From NCBI GenBank assembly GCA_035370465.1, contig DAOOVW010000001.1:58342-77000 (forward strand): a stretch of 18,659 nucleotides of DNA, read 5' to 3'. The position numbers and the translations under genes are program-made. This stretch comes from a bacterium (lineage in GTDB: Bacteria; Ratteibacteria; UBA8468; B48-G9; JAFGKM01). How positions within the stretch are numbered: the first letter of the stretch is position 1; each line of letters starts with the position of its first letter. A model generated the notes under the pieces. That model made no database searches, had not been told where the DNA came from, and saw only the letters and a program-made list of their open reading frames with translations. Positions 8,702 through 15,868 of the stretch are shown here, piece by piece.

Positions 8702-8796
8702 AACAAGTAGCAAGATAAAAATAAAATCCCCCCATTCCCCCCTTTTTAAAGGGGGGCAGAGAGGGGATTTCTCTTTACTCTATACTTGTTGCTACT
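8702..8796. repeat. Nested inverted-repeat element with C/G tracts (gspF-gspG spacer)
   Basis: The core is a near-perfect hairpin, CCCCCCTTT (8737-8745), a TT loop and AAAGGGGGG (8748-8756). It is flanked by a second arm pair, AAATCCCC (8724-8731) and GGGGATTT (8763-8770). Outer arms AGTAGCAA (8706-8713) and TTGCTACT (8789-8796) also pair. Runs of six C and six G are strikingly unlike the rest of this AT-rich window. It may be a dispersed palindromic repeat, a transcription attenuator separating gspF from the pseudopilin genes, or both. No clean U-tract follows the core stem, so classical termination is uncertain. Confidence 0.8.
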
Positions 8797-8813
8797 CACT
8801 ACTTAAATATAAA
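8786..8813 (+). promoter_or_regulatory. Probable promoter for the pseudopilin genes
   Basis: TTGTTG (8786-8791) and TATAAA (8808-8813) are separated by 16 nt, just after the hairpin and upstream of gspG. The predicted start near 8820 leaves a leader of about 25 nt. A separate promoter here would allow the abundant major pseudopilin to be expressed apart from the D-E-F genes. The -35 is only a partial match. Confidence 0.45.
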
Positions 8814-8822
8814 CGGGATTGA

Positions 8823-8834
8823 GTAAATATTTAC
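8823..8834. promoter_or_regulatory. 12-bp perfect palindrome in the gspG leader
   Basis: GTAAATATTTAC lies 11 nt upstream of the gspG ATG and just downstream of the likely start site. It could be an operator or a weak RNA hairpin overlapping the leader. AT-only palindromes arise easily by chance in this base composition. Confidence 0.3.
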
Positions 8835-8845
8835 GGTAGGATAAA

Positions 8846-9283
8846 ATGAATAACATTAGAAAGAGCGGATTTACATTTATTGAACTTATGGTAGTAGTAG
8901 TAATTCTCGGAATTCTTGCTATGAGTGTTATGCCAAGATTTTTTGAAAGAATTGATGAAGCAAAAATAACAGCAGCAAAAGTTCAAATTCAAAATTTTGA
9001 AAGTGGATTAAAACTTTTTTATTTAGATAATAGTTTCTATCCTGGAACTGAACAGGGTTTAGAGGCATTGATTGAAAAACCCACAACAGGAAAAGTTCCA
9101 CAACAATGGAGAGAAGGTGGGTATTTAGAAAAGAAAGTTATACCAAAAGACCCATGGGGCAATCCTTATGTTTATTTAAGTCCTGGGAGAAATGGTGAGG
9201 ACTATGAAATTATTTCTTATGGAAGAGACGGAAAAGAAGGAGGAGAGGGACCAGATGCAGATATTTCAAGTTCGCAACTTTAA
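8846..9283 (+). CDS. gspG: Major pseudopilin GspG
   Basis: Main subunit of the T2SS pseudopilus, inserted in the inner membrane and processed by a prepilin peptidase. The short basic leader MNNIRKSG is followed by the type III cleavage site G8/F9 and the conserved Glu5 of the mature protein (FTFIELMVVVVILGILA). The alpha-helical spine leads to the GspG-specific region (GTEQGLEAL, then DPWGNPYVYLSPGRNGEDYEIISYGRDGKEGGEGPDADI), whose Asp residues match the calcium-binding loop of the family. The length, 145 residues, is standard. The ribosome site is modest (TAGGAT). The 3' end contains the ribosome site and start of the next pseudopilin gene. Confidence 0.97.
   Translation: MNNIRKSGFTFIELMVVVVILGILAMSVMPRFFERIDEAKITAAKVQIQNFESGLKLFYLDNSFYPGTEQGLEALIEKPTTGKVPQQWREGGYLEKKVIPKDPWGNPYVYLSPGRNGEDYEIISYGRDGKEGGEGPDADISSSQL
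9241..9249 (+). promoter_or_regulatory. Shine-Dalgarno supporting the frameshifted gspH start
   Basis: AGGAGAGGG lies inside gspG, 5 nt before the ATG at 9255 and immediately after another AAGGAGG match at 9237-9243. The same bases encode the Gly/Glu-rich calcium loop of GspG, so the two roles overlap. The site supports 9255 rather than the downstream GTG at 9395 as the true start. Confidence 0.65.
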
Positions 9284-9781
9284 AAATGGATTTACAGTTA
9301 TTGAATTGTTTGTTGTTATTTTAATAATATCCTTTTTTTTTCAATAATTTTTCCTGTAATTAAAAAATTCACAATTCCAAAATATCCAGAAGGAGTGGAA
9401 GAAATTTCTAACTTTATATCTAATATTAAAAAAGAATCTATAAAAAATCAACAGATACTTTATTTTTGTATTGATATTGATATAAATGAATTCTGGATAG
9501 AGCAGGAAAAAAAAGAAAAAAATAAAGAAGAAGAAATAGGTGAGGAAGAAGAGATAGAAAAATATCAGACATCTTTTGACTTTATATTATGCAAAAATAC
9601 TGATGAAGAAAAAGGTAATGGAATTATGAAATTTAAAATTTTTCCTGATGGATACGTACAACCTGGTTTTATATACATAAATGACCCTGAAACAAATATA
9701 ATTTGGACAATTTTTATAAATCCATATCTTAATATTCCTGAAATTTATGAAGGGGAGGTAACATTTGAAGAATATCAATAA
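9255..9781 (+). CDS. gspH: GspH-like minor pseudopilin, split by a -1 frameshift at a T9 run
   Basis: The ATG at 9255 opens a frame encoding MQIFQVRNFKNG followed by FTVIELFVVILIIS, a complete prepilin leader with Gly(-1), Phe(+1) and Glu5. That frame hits TAA at 9345-9347, right after a run of nine T (9333-9341). A -1 shift in the run (or one extra U in the mRNA) gives FFFSIIFPVIKKF and continues without a stop to 9781. Read that way, the product is about 175 residues: a pseudopilin helix plus a soluble domain of fair length for GspH, with an acidic low-complexity insert at 9500-9568. Without the shift, the second part would need the GTG at 9395 and would lack its membrane helix. Position between gspG and gspI supports GspH. 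The shift may be a sequencing or assembly error, slippage expression, or a real lesion. The gene overlaps gspG and gspI. Confidence 0.75.
9333..9341 (+). other. T9 slippery homopolymer in gspH
   Basis: Nine consecutive T, read as TTT TTT TTT in the upstream frame and followed by CAA TAA. This fits the T TTT TTT type of -1 slippery heptamer and is also a long enough tract for transcriptional slippage. The two halves of the pseudopilin reading frame join exactly here. Confidence 0.8.
9751..9759 (+). promoter_or_regulatory. Shine-Dalgarno selecting a TTG start for gspI
   Basis: AGGGGAGGT ends 5 nt before the TTG at 9765. This strong site, inside the end of gspH, supports TTG as the real start; no in-frame ATG lies before the prepilin leader. 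Confidence 0.75.
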
Positions 9782-10154
9782 AAATGGTTTTACTCTACTT
9801 GAATGTATAATTGCAATAGGAATTTTTGGAATTATTGCAGTTGTTTGTTTTGAAATGTATTTTATGGAAATAAAAAAAGTAAAAATATTAAGTGAAAAAC
9901 AAGTTTTATTACAACTTGCTCAATCAAAAGCAGAACAATTACTAATAGAAAATGAAGAAATAAAAGAAGAGAACGGAGAATTTGAATCACCTTTTTCAGA
10001 TTATACATGGGAAATTAAATTATCCGATATAAGTTATTCAGATACAGAAAATGATTTTGAAATCACTCCATATATTTTGATAGTTAAATACCAAAATAAT
10101 TTTATTTCCTATTTCATACCATTTGCAAAAGAAAAGAAAGAAAATGAAAAATAA
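9765..10154 (+). CDS. gspI: Minor pseudopilin GspI
   Basis: Minor pseudopilin, expected at the pseudopilus tip with GspJ and GspK. Initiation is at TTG. The leader MKNINKNG is followed by FTLLECIIAIGIFGIIAVV with Glu5 in place, and the helix continues through residues 25-60 (LLQLAQSKAEQLL is typical of GspI). A short soluble domain follows (SDYTWEIKL, then ILIVKYQNN). The length, 129 residues, is normal for GspI. The start overlaps the gspH 3' end by 17 nt and the stop lies inside gspJ, so translation is probably coupled on both sides. Identification rests on the leader, the helix and gene order; the soluble domain alone is too divergent to be diagnostic. Confidence 0.9.
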   Translation: MKNINKNGFTLLECIIAIGIFGIIAVVCFEMYFMEIKKVKILSEKQVLLQLAQSKAEQLLIENEEIKEENGEFESPFSDYTWEIKLSDISYSDTENDFEITPYILIVKYQNNFISYFIPFAKEKKENEK

Positions 10155-10680
10155 TGGTTTTACTCTAATTGAAATTTTAATTTCAACAGTCATAATTTTT
10201 ATTACTGTTTCTTTAATTTACCTCACATACTATAATCTTGAAAAAGAAACTCTTGTTATTGAAGAAAAACTTGAAGCAATTGAAATTAAATTTAATTTTC
10301 TCACATCATTAAAAGAACAACTTAAATCAGCAATAGAAAAAAAAGATACCTTCCAGTTTTCTTCTGATTCAATATTATTTGAAGCAACAAGTAATTACTC
10401 ACCATATACTTTTCAATATAAATTTTATACATACCAGACAGATAAGGGTTTTGACCTTATTGAAGAAAGAACTAATTTGTTCACGCAGAAAAAAATAATA
10501 ATACCAATAGCAAAAAATTATTATTCTTTTAATTTTGAGTTTTATGATGGAAACAATTATTTTGATAATTGGGATAAAGAAAAAATGCCAGTTGGAATCA
10601 GAATAAAAATATCGGAAGGAGAAAATGAAGAATTTTACTATTATATTAAATTACCTACAAAAGATGAAAAAAAAGAATAA
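10144..10680 (+). CDS. gspJ: Minor pseudopilin GspJ
   Basis: Tip-complex pseudopilin. From the ATG at 10144 the protein starts MKNNG and then FTLIEILISTVIIFITVSLIYL, a compact leader with cleavage after Gly5 and Glu5 of the mature chain. An in-frame TTG at 10123 would add seven Lys-rich residues (MQKKRKK); the ATG is preferred because the shorter leader is more typical, although no strong ribosome site marks either. The soluble part (about 150 residues) is beta-rich with a late segment GIRIKISEGENEEFYYYIKL, compatible with the GspJ fold. It overlaps gspI by 11 nt, and its 3' end covers the start region of gspK. Confidence 0.88.
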   Translation: MKNNGFTLIEILISTVIIFITVSLIYLTYYNLEKETLVIEEKLEAIEIKFNFLTSLKEQLKSAIEKKDTFQFSSDSILFEATSNYSPYTFQYKFYTYQTDKGFDLIEERTNLFTQKKIIIPIAKNYYSFNFEFYDGNNYFDNWDKEKMPVGIRIKISEGENEEFYYYIKLPTKDEKKE

Positions 10681-11638
10681 AGAAGGCATAATTCTTATTT
10701 ATGTTTTGGGATTTACGCTTGCAATAACTACTTTACTTTTAGTCGTTCATTATAAAGTTGAGCAATTTATGGATGAATTTACAAACAATACAGAATTTAT
10801 CCAAATGGAAAATTTAGCGGAAGTAGGATATTCTATTGGGACAAATTTACTTGAAAGTGACCAAAATTCTTATGATTGGTATGGAGAAAGTTGGAGAAAA
10901 GATATAGAAATTGATACAGAAAAATATAAAATAAAGGTAAAAATTACTGATGAAGATGGAAAAATAAATATAAACAAAGTAATTGGAGAAAAAGGGGAAA
11001 TCAATACATTGCTTTTACAAATTCTGAAAAGTGTTTTCACTATTTCTGGATATTCTGATTCAATGGTTGATTGCCTACTTGATTGGATAGACGAGGATGA
11101 ATTACCAAGAAGTTCCGGGGCAGAATCAACATTTTATAAAATGAGTGGATATCCATATGTTCCTCCTAATAGAACTTTATATTCAATAGAAGAAATAACT
11201 CTTATAAAGGATTTTAATAAAGAAATAATATATGGCAAGTCAAAAGAACAAAATGAAGAAGATAAAGAAACAAATAATGAAGAAGAAATGAAAAAAGGAC
11301 TTATAAATTTTATTTCAACCATTTCTGATGATAAAATAAATGTAAATACATGCGAATGGGAAATATTAAATAGTATGGGATATACTGAGGTAAATATAGA
11401 CCAGATAATGGACCAAAGAGATAGGGGACCATTAAGTGAAAATTACCTATTAGAAATCAATAGGGAAGTGACTCTGAATAATAAAAGGGTTATTAAATAT
11501 AAAAGTTCTAATTTTTCAATGAATGTTTCAGTTGAAAATATAGAAAATAAAAAAATAAGAAACTTTAAATTTTTTGTTTTTAGAGATGAAAAAAGAGGTA
11601 TGAAACTTATAAGAAAAGAAAAAATATGGGAAAATTAA
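10664..11638 (+). CDS. gspK: Pseudopilus tip protein GspK
   Basis: Large minor pseudopilin that caps the pseudopilus. From ATG 10664 the leader is MKKKNKEG followed by IILIYVLGFTLAITTLLLVV. Position 5 of the mature chain is Tyr, not Glu, as expected for GspK, which typically lacks Glu5. The helical insert domain is recognisable: DEDGKININ (about 96-104), CLLDWIDEDELPRSSGAES (about 138-156) and a YSIEEITLIKDF segment. A second part (INVNTCEWEILNSMGY) matches the later GspK region. An upstream in-frame ATG at 10625 has GGAAGGAG just 3 nt before it and would add 13 partly hydrophobic residues; it is possible but gives an odd leader. A Glu/Asn/Lys insert interrupts the domain at about 11236-11298. 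It overlaps gspL by 13 nt. Confidence 0.92.
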   Translation: MKKKNKEGIILIYVLGFTLAITTLLLVVHYKVEQFMDEFTNNTEFIQMENLAEVGYSIGTNLLESDQNSYDWYGESWRKDIEIDTEKYKIKVKITDEDGKININKVIGEKGEINTLLLQILKSVFTISGYSDSMVDCLLDWIDEDELPRSSGAESTFYKMSGYPYVPPNRTLYSIEEITLIKDFNKEIIYGKSKEQNEEDKETNNEEEMKKGLINFISTISDDKINVNTCEWEILNSMGYTEVNIDQIMDQRDRGPLSENYLLEINREVTLNNKRVIKYKSSNFSMNVSVENIENKKIRNFKFFVFRDEKRGMKLIRKEKIWEN

Positions 11639-12870
11639 ATATCTATATAAGAGATAACAATTCAACATATTATTACAAAAATAAAGAAGAAAAAAGGGAG
11701 TTTATAGAAGAGGTAAATATTAAAAATATTATAGAAAAAGAAAAAAACAATTATATTAATTTTATTCTTTCCAAACCAGATGTTATATTTAGAAATTTTT
11801 CTTTTGAATTTTCTGATATTAAAAAGATAAAAATGGTTTTACCTTCTGAATTAGAAGAAAGTTTATCAGAAAAAATTGATAATTTCCTTTTTAATTATAG
11901 ATTTTTTAAACAAGGGAAAAAAACACTTGTAAATGTAACAGGAGTAAAAAAAGAATTTTATAATAATTTAATTTCTTTAATTAAAAATAAACAAAAGGTA
12001 TCTTTTTTTACTGATGTAGAAATTCTTTTCTATTCTCTTAAAAATTTTATAAAAGATGAAAATTATATTGAGATTTACATTGATAAATTTTATATACTTA
12101 TAAATGTAGTTGAAAATAGAGTCATTTCTTCTTCTATTTCTTATATTTTTGAAAACACAAGTTCAGAAAAAATAATTTCTGTTGTAGGTAATACATTAAA
12201 AGAAAAAGCAGAAAAAATTTATATAACTGGCGAGGAAAAAGAAATAGAAAATTTCGCAAACAAAACAGGTCTAAAAATTAATAAAGTAGGTATTCTTAAA
12301 CAATACCAGGAATTTTATTTTACAGAAATAATAAACTACAAAAGTATTCCCACTTTAAACTTTAGTTCATCAGAAATTAAAATAATTACTCTTACTCCGT
12401 TTTTAATACCATTTTTAATTTTTATCTTACTTTTAATTATTCCTTTAACTTTATTCAATAATTTGAAACAAAAACAGAATGAATTAAATCAAATTGAAGA
12501 AAAAATGATTAATGAATTCAGAAAAACATTTCCTGATGTTAAAAAGGTAGTGGACCCAGTTATACAGACAAAGGAAAAATTAAATGAAACAGGTAAAACA
12601 TCTTTTTCTTTCCAATATTCTTCAATATTACAATTACTAATAGAAGTTACAAAAATATTTCCAGAAAATGTAAGAATTGAAATTGACCAATTATCTTATT
12701 TAAAAAATGTTCTAACTATCTCTGGTTTTATTGACAATTTAAATAATTTAGAAAAAGTCAAAAAAGAAATAAACAAATCATCCTATTTTGAGTCGTATGA
12801 AATTGGCACCATATCTTTTGATAAAAATAACAGAATAAATTTTAGTTTAACCTTAAAAGTAAAAAAATGA
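11626..12870 (+). CDS. gspL: Type II secretion inner-membrane protein GspL
   Basis: Bitopic platform protein that recruits GspE on the cytoplasmic side and partners GspM in the periplasm. The cytoplasmic actin-like (PilM-type) domain covers about residues 1-250, though poorly conserved; MVLPSELEESLSEKI (70-84) resembles the family's Leu-Pro motif. One membrane helix spans about 253-277 (PFLIPFLIFILLLIIPL). The periplasmic part begins with a coiled coil (280-300), then FPDVKKVVDPVIQ (302-314), a clear GspL signature, and ends in a ferredoxin-like domain. The length, 414 residues, is normal. It overlaps gspK and shares ATGA with gspM. Fused PilM/PilN-type proteins are the alternative reading, but synteny favours GspL. 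Confidence 0.92.
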   Translation: MGKLNIYIRDNNSTYYYKNKEEKREFIEEVNIKNIIEKEKNNYINFILSKPDVIFRNFSFEFSDIKKIKMVLPSELEESLSEKIDNFLFNYRFFKQGKKTLVNVTGVKKEFYNNLISLIKNKQKVSFFTDVEILFYSLKNFIKDENYIEIYIDKFYILINVVENRVISSSISYIFENTSSEKIISVVGNTLKEKAEKIYITGEEKEIENFANKTGLKINKVGILKQYQEFYFTEIINYKSIPTLNFSSSEIKIITLTPFLIPFLIFILLLIIPLTLFNNLKQKQNELNQIEEKMINEFRKTFPDVKKVVDPVIQTKEKLNETGKTSFSFQYSSILQLLIEVTKIFPENVRIEIDQLSYLKNVLTISGFIDNLNNLEKVKKEINKSSYFESYEIGTISFDKNNRINFSLTLKVKK

Positions 12871-13364
12871 ATAAAAAACTAATAACTTTAATAGTAATTG
12901 CTCTTTTTGTTTTTGAATATCAATTTATAATAACACCGCTTAATAAAAAAATCAGATCAACAGCAAATCTTATAAATAAGAAAAAAAATGATTATGAGAC
13001 TCTAAAAAATCTTATTGAAGAATATAATGAAAAAAATAGAAATAAGTCAATTGAAAATGCAAAAATTGTCAATAAAAATTTTTCGCTTTTTTCTTTTGTG
13101 GGTAAAATTATTGAAGAAAATGCTCTTGTATCAAATATCAAAAGTATAAACCCATTACCTGTTGAAAAAAAAGACAATTTTGAGATTGAAAAAATAAAAC
13201 TTAATATTGATAATATACCGCTTGAAAAACTCTTAAAATTTTTAGCAAATATAGAAGAATCAAATTTTCCTGTTTACATATCAGAATTTTCTATGGTAAG
13301 GAATAAAACTAATCCTTCTCTGCTTATAGTCAATATGGAAATAATTGTTATAAAAAATGGCTGA
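12867..13364 (+). CDS. gspM: Type II secretion protein GspM (PilO-like)
   Basis: Small bitopic protein of the inner-membrane platform that pairs with GspL. A membrane helix at about residues 4-24 (LITLIVIALFVFEYQFI) is followed by a periplasmic coiled coil (about 27-65) and a ferredoxin-like domain (about 70-160; VSNIKSINPLPVEKKDNFEIEK, split here by fold rather than by motif). The length, 165 residues, fits GspM. Sequence conservation in this family is low, so the call rests on architecture, the ATGA overlap with gspL and the gene order. PilO is the equivalent in pilus systems. The last 8 nt overlap polA. Confidence 0.85.
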   Translation: MNKKLITLIVIALFVFEYQFIITPLNKKIRSTANLINKKKNDYETLKNLIEEYNEKNRNKSIENAKIVNKNFSLFSFVGKIIEENALVSNIKSINPLPVEKKDNFEIEKIKLNIDNIPLEKLLKFLANIEESNFPVYISEFSMVRNKTNPSLLIVNMEIIVIKNG

Positions 13365-15762
13365 AATTTATTTGATAGATGGGAGTAATATTCTTTATAG
13401 GTCTTATTATGCTATTGGAAAACTTGAGACATCTACGGGATTACAAACAAATGCAATTTTAGGTTTCTTTAATACATTATTTAAACTTCTCAAAAAACAC
13501 AAAATAGAGTATATAGGTATATTTTTTGATATGAGAAAACCAACCATAAGACATATAAAATTCCATGATTATAAAATTAAAAGAAAACCAATGCCTGATG
13601 AATTAGAATTTCAAATCCCAATAATAAAAGAAATACTCAATTGTCTTGGAATGAAATATTTTGAAAAAGAGGGGTATGAGGCAGATGATATAATTGCAAC
13701 TTTTACAGAGAAATTTAAAAAAGACCACAAAATTCTAATAGTTACCGGGGACAAAGATATACTGCAACTTATTGAAGAAAATGTAAATATAATAAGTCCT
13801 GTTAATGAAGAAATAAAAGATATTAATTATATCAAAAAAAATTTTAATTTTGCTCCTGAAAAAATTATTGATTTTCTCGCTCTTGCAGGTGATACTTCTG
13901 ACAATATTCCCGGTATTCCCGGTATAGGTGAGAAAATAGCACTTAAATTGCTTTTACAATTTTCATCTTTAGAAGATATATACGACAACATTGAAAAAAT
14001 TGAGCCAGAATCTCTCAGGGAAAAAATAATAAAAAATAAAGAAATGGCTTTTCTGTCAAAAGAACTTGTAACACTTCATAAAGATATTGATATTAAAGTC
14101 AATCTTGATGATTTAAAAGTCATTTCTCCTGATATAAATAAATTAGAAGAAATATTCACATCTCTTGAATTTAAAAAGTTAAAAGAAAAACTTTACCAAA
14201 TTTTCCCTGAAATAAAAGAAAATAATCCAAAAGAAATAATCGCTTTTTCAAATGGCATAACCTTTGAATTTAATAACTTACTTGAAAATATTGAAAATTA
14301 TAGAGATATTTTTGAAAATGAAAACATTGAATTATATGGCTTTGACTTAAAGGAGAAATTGAAAGTTATTCATCGCAAAGAAATTGATGTAAAAAATAAA
14401 TTATTTGATATTTCTCTTGCTGAATATTTAACAGGAAAAACCATAAAAGAACAGGATATTTTTAAAAAAGTAGAAAAATATAAAAAATTTATAAAACAGA
14501 TGAAAATGGAAAAATTATATTATGAGATTGAAATTCCATTAATCAATGTTCTTATATGGATAGAAAAAAATGGTATTAAAGTAGATAAAGAATATTTTGA
14601 GTCCTTATCAAAACAACTTGAAGAAAAAATTTTAAATCTTGAAAATCAAATTTATACCCAAGCAGGTGAAGTTTTTAATATAAATTCACCCCAGCAATTA
14701 TCTAAAATTCTATTTGAAAAACTTAAACTTCCAGCAAAGAAGAAACTTAAAACAACTTATTCAACAGACACAATTGTATTAAATGAGTTAGCAGCCCTTC
14801 ATCCATTACCAAATTTACTTATTCAATATAGAGAACTCTTAAAATTAAAATCAACATATGTTGATGGACTACTTTCCTTTGTAAAAAACAGCAGGATTTA
14901 TCCAACATTTAACCAATTATCCACTGCAACAGGAAGATTAAGTTGTAGCAATCCAAATCTGCAAAATATTCCTGTAAGAACTGAAATAGGAAGCAAAATA
15001 AGAAAGGGATTTATTTCAGAAGATAATTCTTTTCTTCTTTCTTTTGACTATAATCAAATAGAATTGAGAATTCTTGCTCATTTTTCAAAAGATAACTATC
15101 TCATTGAGGCATTTAATCAGGGAAAAGATATTCATCAAGAAACAGGTAAATTCCTTTTTCCTGAAAACTATCTTTTCTCACCTAACATAAATAATTTATC
15201 AAAAGAGCAAATAAGGCGAATAGCCAAAACAATAAATTTTGGAATAATTTATGGTATAAGTCCTTATGGACTTTCTCATCAACTTAATATCTCTGTGCAG
15301 GAAGCAAAATTTTTAATAGATAGTTATTTTGAAAAATTCAGAGGGGTTAAAAATTATATTGAAAAAACAATAAAAGATATTGAGGAAAATGGATATGTTG
15401 AAACATTTTTTGGAAGGAGACGATACATTCCTGAAATAAAAAGTCCAAATAAAAATTTACAGGAATTCGCGAAAAGAGCAGCAATAAATATGCCAATTCA
15501 AGGAACATCTGCTGATATAATAAAACTTGCAATGGTAAAAATCTATAATAAATTTAAAAAAAATAATTTACAGAGCAAAATAGTTCTTCAAATTCATGAT
15601 GAACTTATTTTAGAAGTTAAAGAAAATGAATTAGAAATAATTTACAGGATAGTAAAAGATATAATGGAAAATTGTGTAACTCTTCAGGTACCAATAAAAG
15701 TTGATGTAAAAAAAGGGAAAAACTACCTTGAAATGGAGACAATTAATATAACTTTAAGATAA
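13357..15762 (+). CDS. polA: DNA polymerase I
   Basis: Family A polymerase for Okazaki-fragment maturation and gap repair. The 5'-nuclease domain (about 1-290) is intact: IDGSNILYRSYYA, YEADD with Glu108, Asp110 and Asp111, GDKD with Asp132 and Asp134, and GDTSDNIPGIPGIGEK with Asp179 and Asp182. The next region (about 291-400) is shortened and shows none of the DxE-type exonuclease motifs, so 3'-5' proofreading is probably absent, as in Taq polymerase. The polymerase domain keeps motif A DYNQIELR (Asp564; the usual Ser is Asn), motif B RRIAKTINFGIIYG (Arg620 to Gly633) and motif C QIHDELI (His747, Asp748, Glu749). At 801 residues it is slightly shorter than Taq. It starts inside gspM with no strong ribosome site of its own, suggesting read-through translation from the secretion operon. 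Confidence 0.98.
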   Translation: MAEIYLIDGSNILYRSYYAIGKLETSTGLQTNAILGFFNTLFKLLKKHKIEYIGIFFDMRKPTIRHIKFHDYKIKRKPMPDELEFQIPIIKEILNCLGMKYFEKEGYEADDIIATFTEKFKKDHKILIVTGDKDILQLIEENVNIISPVNEEIKDINYIKKNFNFAPEKIIDFLALAGDTSDNIPGIPGIGEKIALKLLLQFSSLEDIYDNIEKIEPESLREKIIKNKEMAFLSKELVTLHKDIDIKVNLDDLKVISPDINKLEEIFTSLEFKKLKEKLYQIFPEIKENNPKEIIAFSNGITFEFNNLLENIENYRDIFENENIELYGFDLKEKLKVIHRKEIDVKNKLFDISLAEYLTGKTIKEQDIFKKVEKYKKFIKQMKMEKLYYEIEIPLINVLIWIEKNGIKVDKEYFESLSKQLEEKILNLENQIYTQAGEVFNINSPQQLSKILFEKLKLPAKKKLKTTYSTDTIVLNELAALHPLPNLLIQYRELLKLKSTYVDGLLSFVKNSRIYPTFNQLSTATGRLSCSNPNLQNIPVRTEIGSKIRKGFISEDNSFLLSFDYNQIELRILAHFSKDNYLIEAFNQGKDIHQETGKFLFPENYLFSPNINNLSKEQIRRIAKTINFGIIYGISPYGLSHQLNISVQEAKFLIDSYFEKFRGVKNYIEKTIKDIEENGYVETFFGRRRYIPEIKSPNKNLQEFAKRAAINMPIQGTSADIIKLAMVKIYNKFKKNNLQSKIVLQIHDELILEVKENELEIIYRIVKDIMENCVTLQVPIKVDVKKGKNYLEMETINITLR

Positions 15763-15821
15763 CAAATTTTTAATTTGACAGAAAAAAAGGAAATGGTTTA
15801 ATTATGTTGTATTTTGTTATC
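15758..15821. repeat. Inverted repeat bracketing the promoter after polA
   Basis: GATAACAAA (15758-15766, overlapping the polA stop) is exactly complementary to TTTGTTATC (15813-15821), with a 46-nt interval that contains the promoter. The right arm is followed by a T run (CTTTTT). It could be a weak terminator-like stem for polA or paired binding half-sites around the promoter; chance is also possible. Confidence 0.4.
15775..15802 (+). promoter_or_regulatory. Promoter for the glycosidase-like gene
   Basis: TTGACA (15775-15780) and TTTAAT (15797-15802) are 16 nt apart in the 106-nt spacer after polA. The predicted start near 15809 gives a leader of about 60 nt before the ATG at 15869. Confidence 0.55.
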
Positions 15822-15868
15822 TTTTTCTGAATTTTAATTGTAAATATAAAATAAAGCAGAAAAAAATT

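Noticed and set aside
9395..9397. GTG at 9395 as an independent gene start
   Set aside because: The open frame continues upstream to the T9 run, where it joins the prepilin leader frame; a standalone product would lack a membrane helix or leader.
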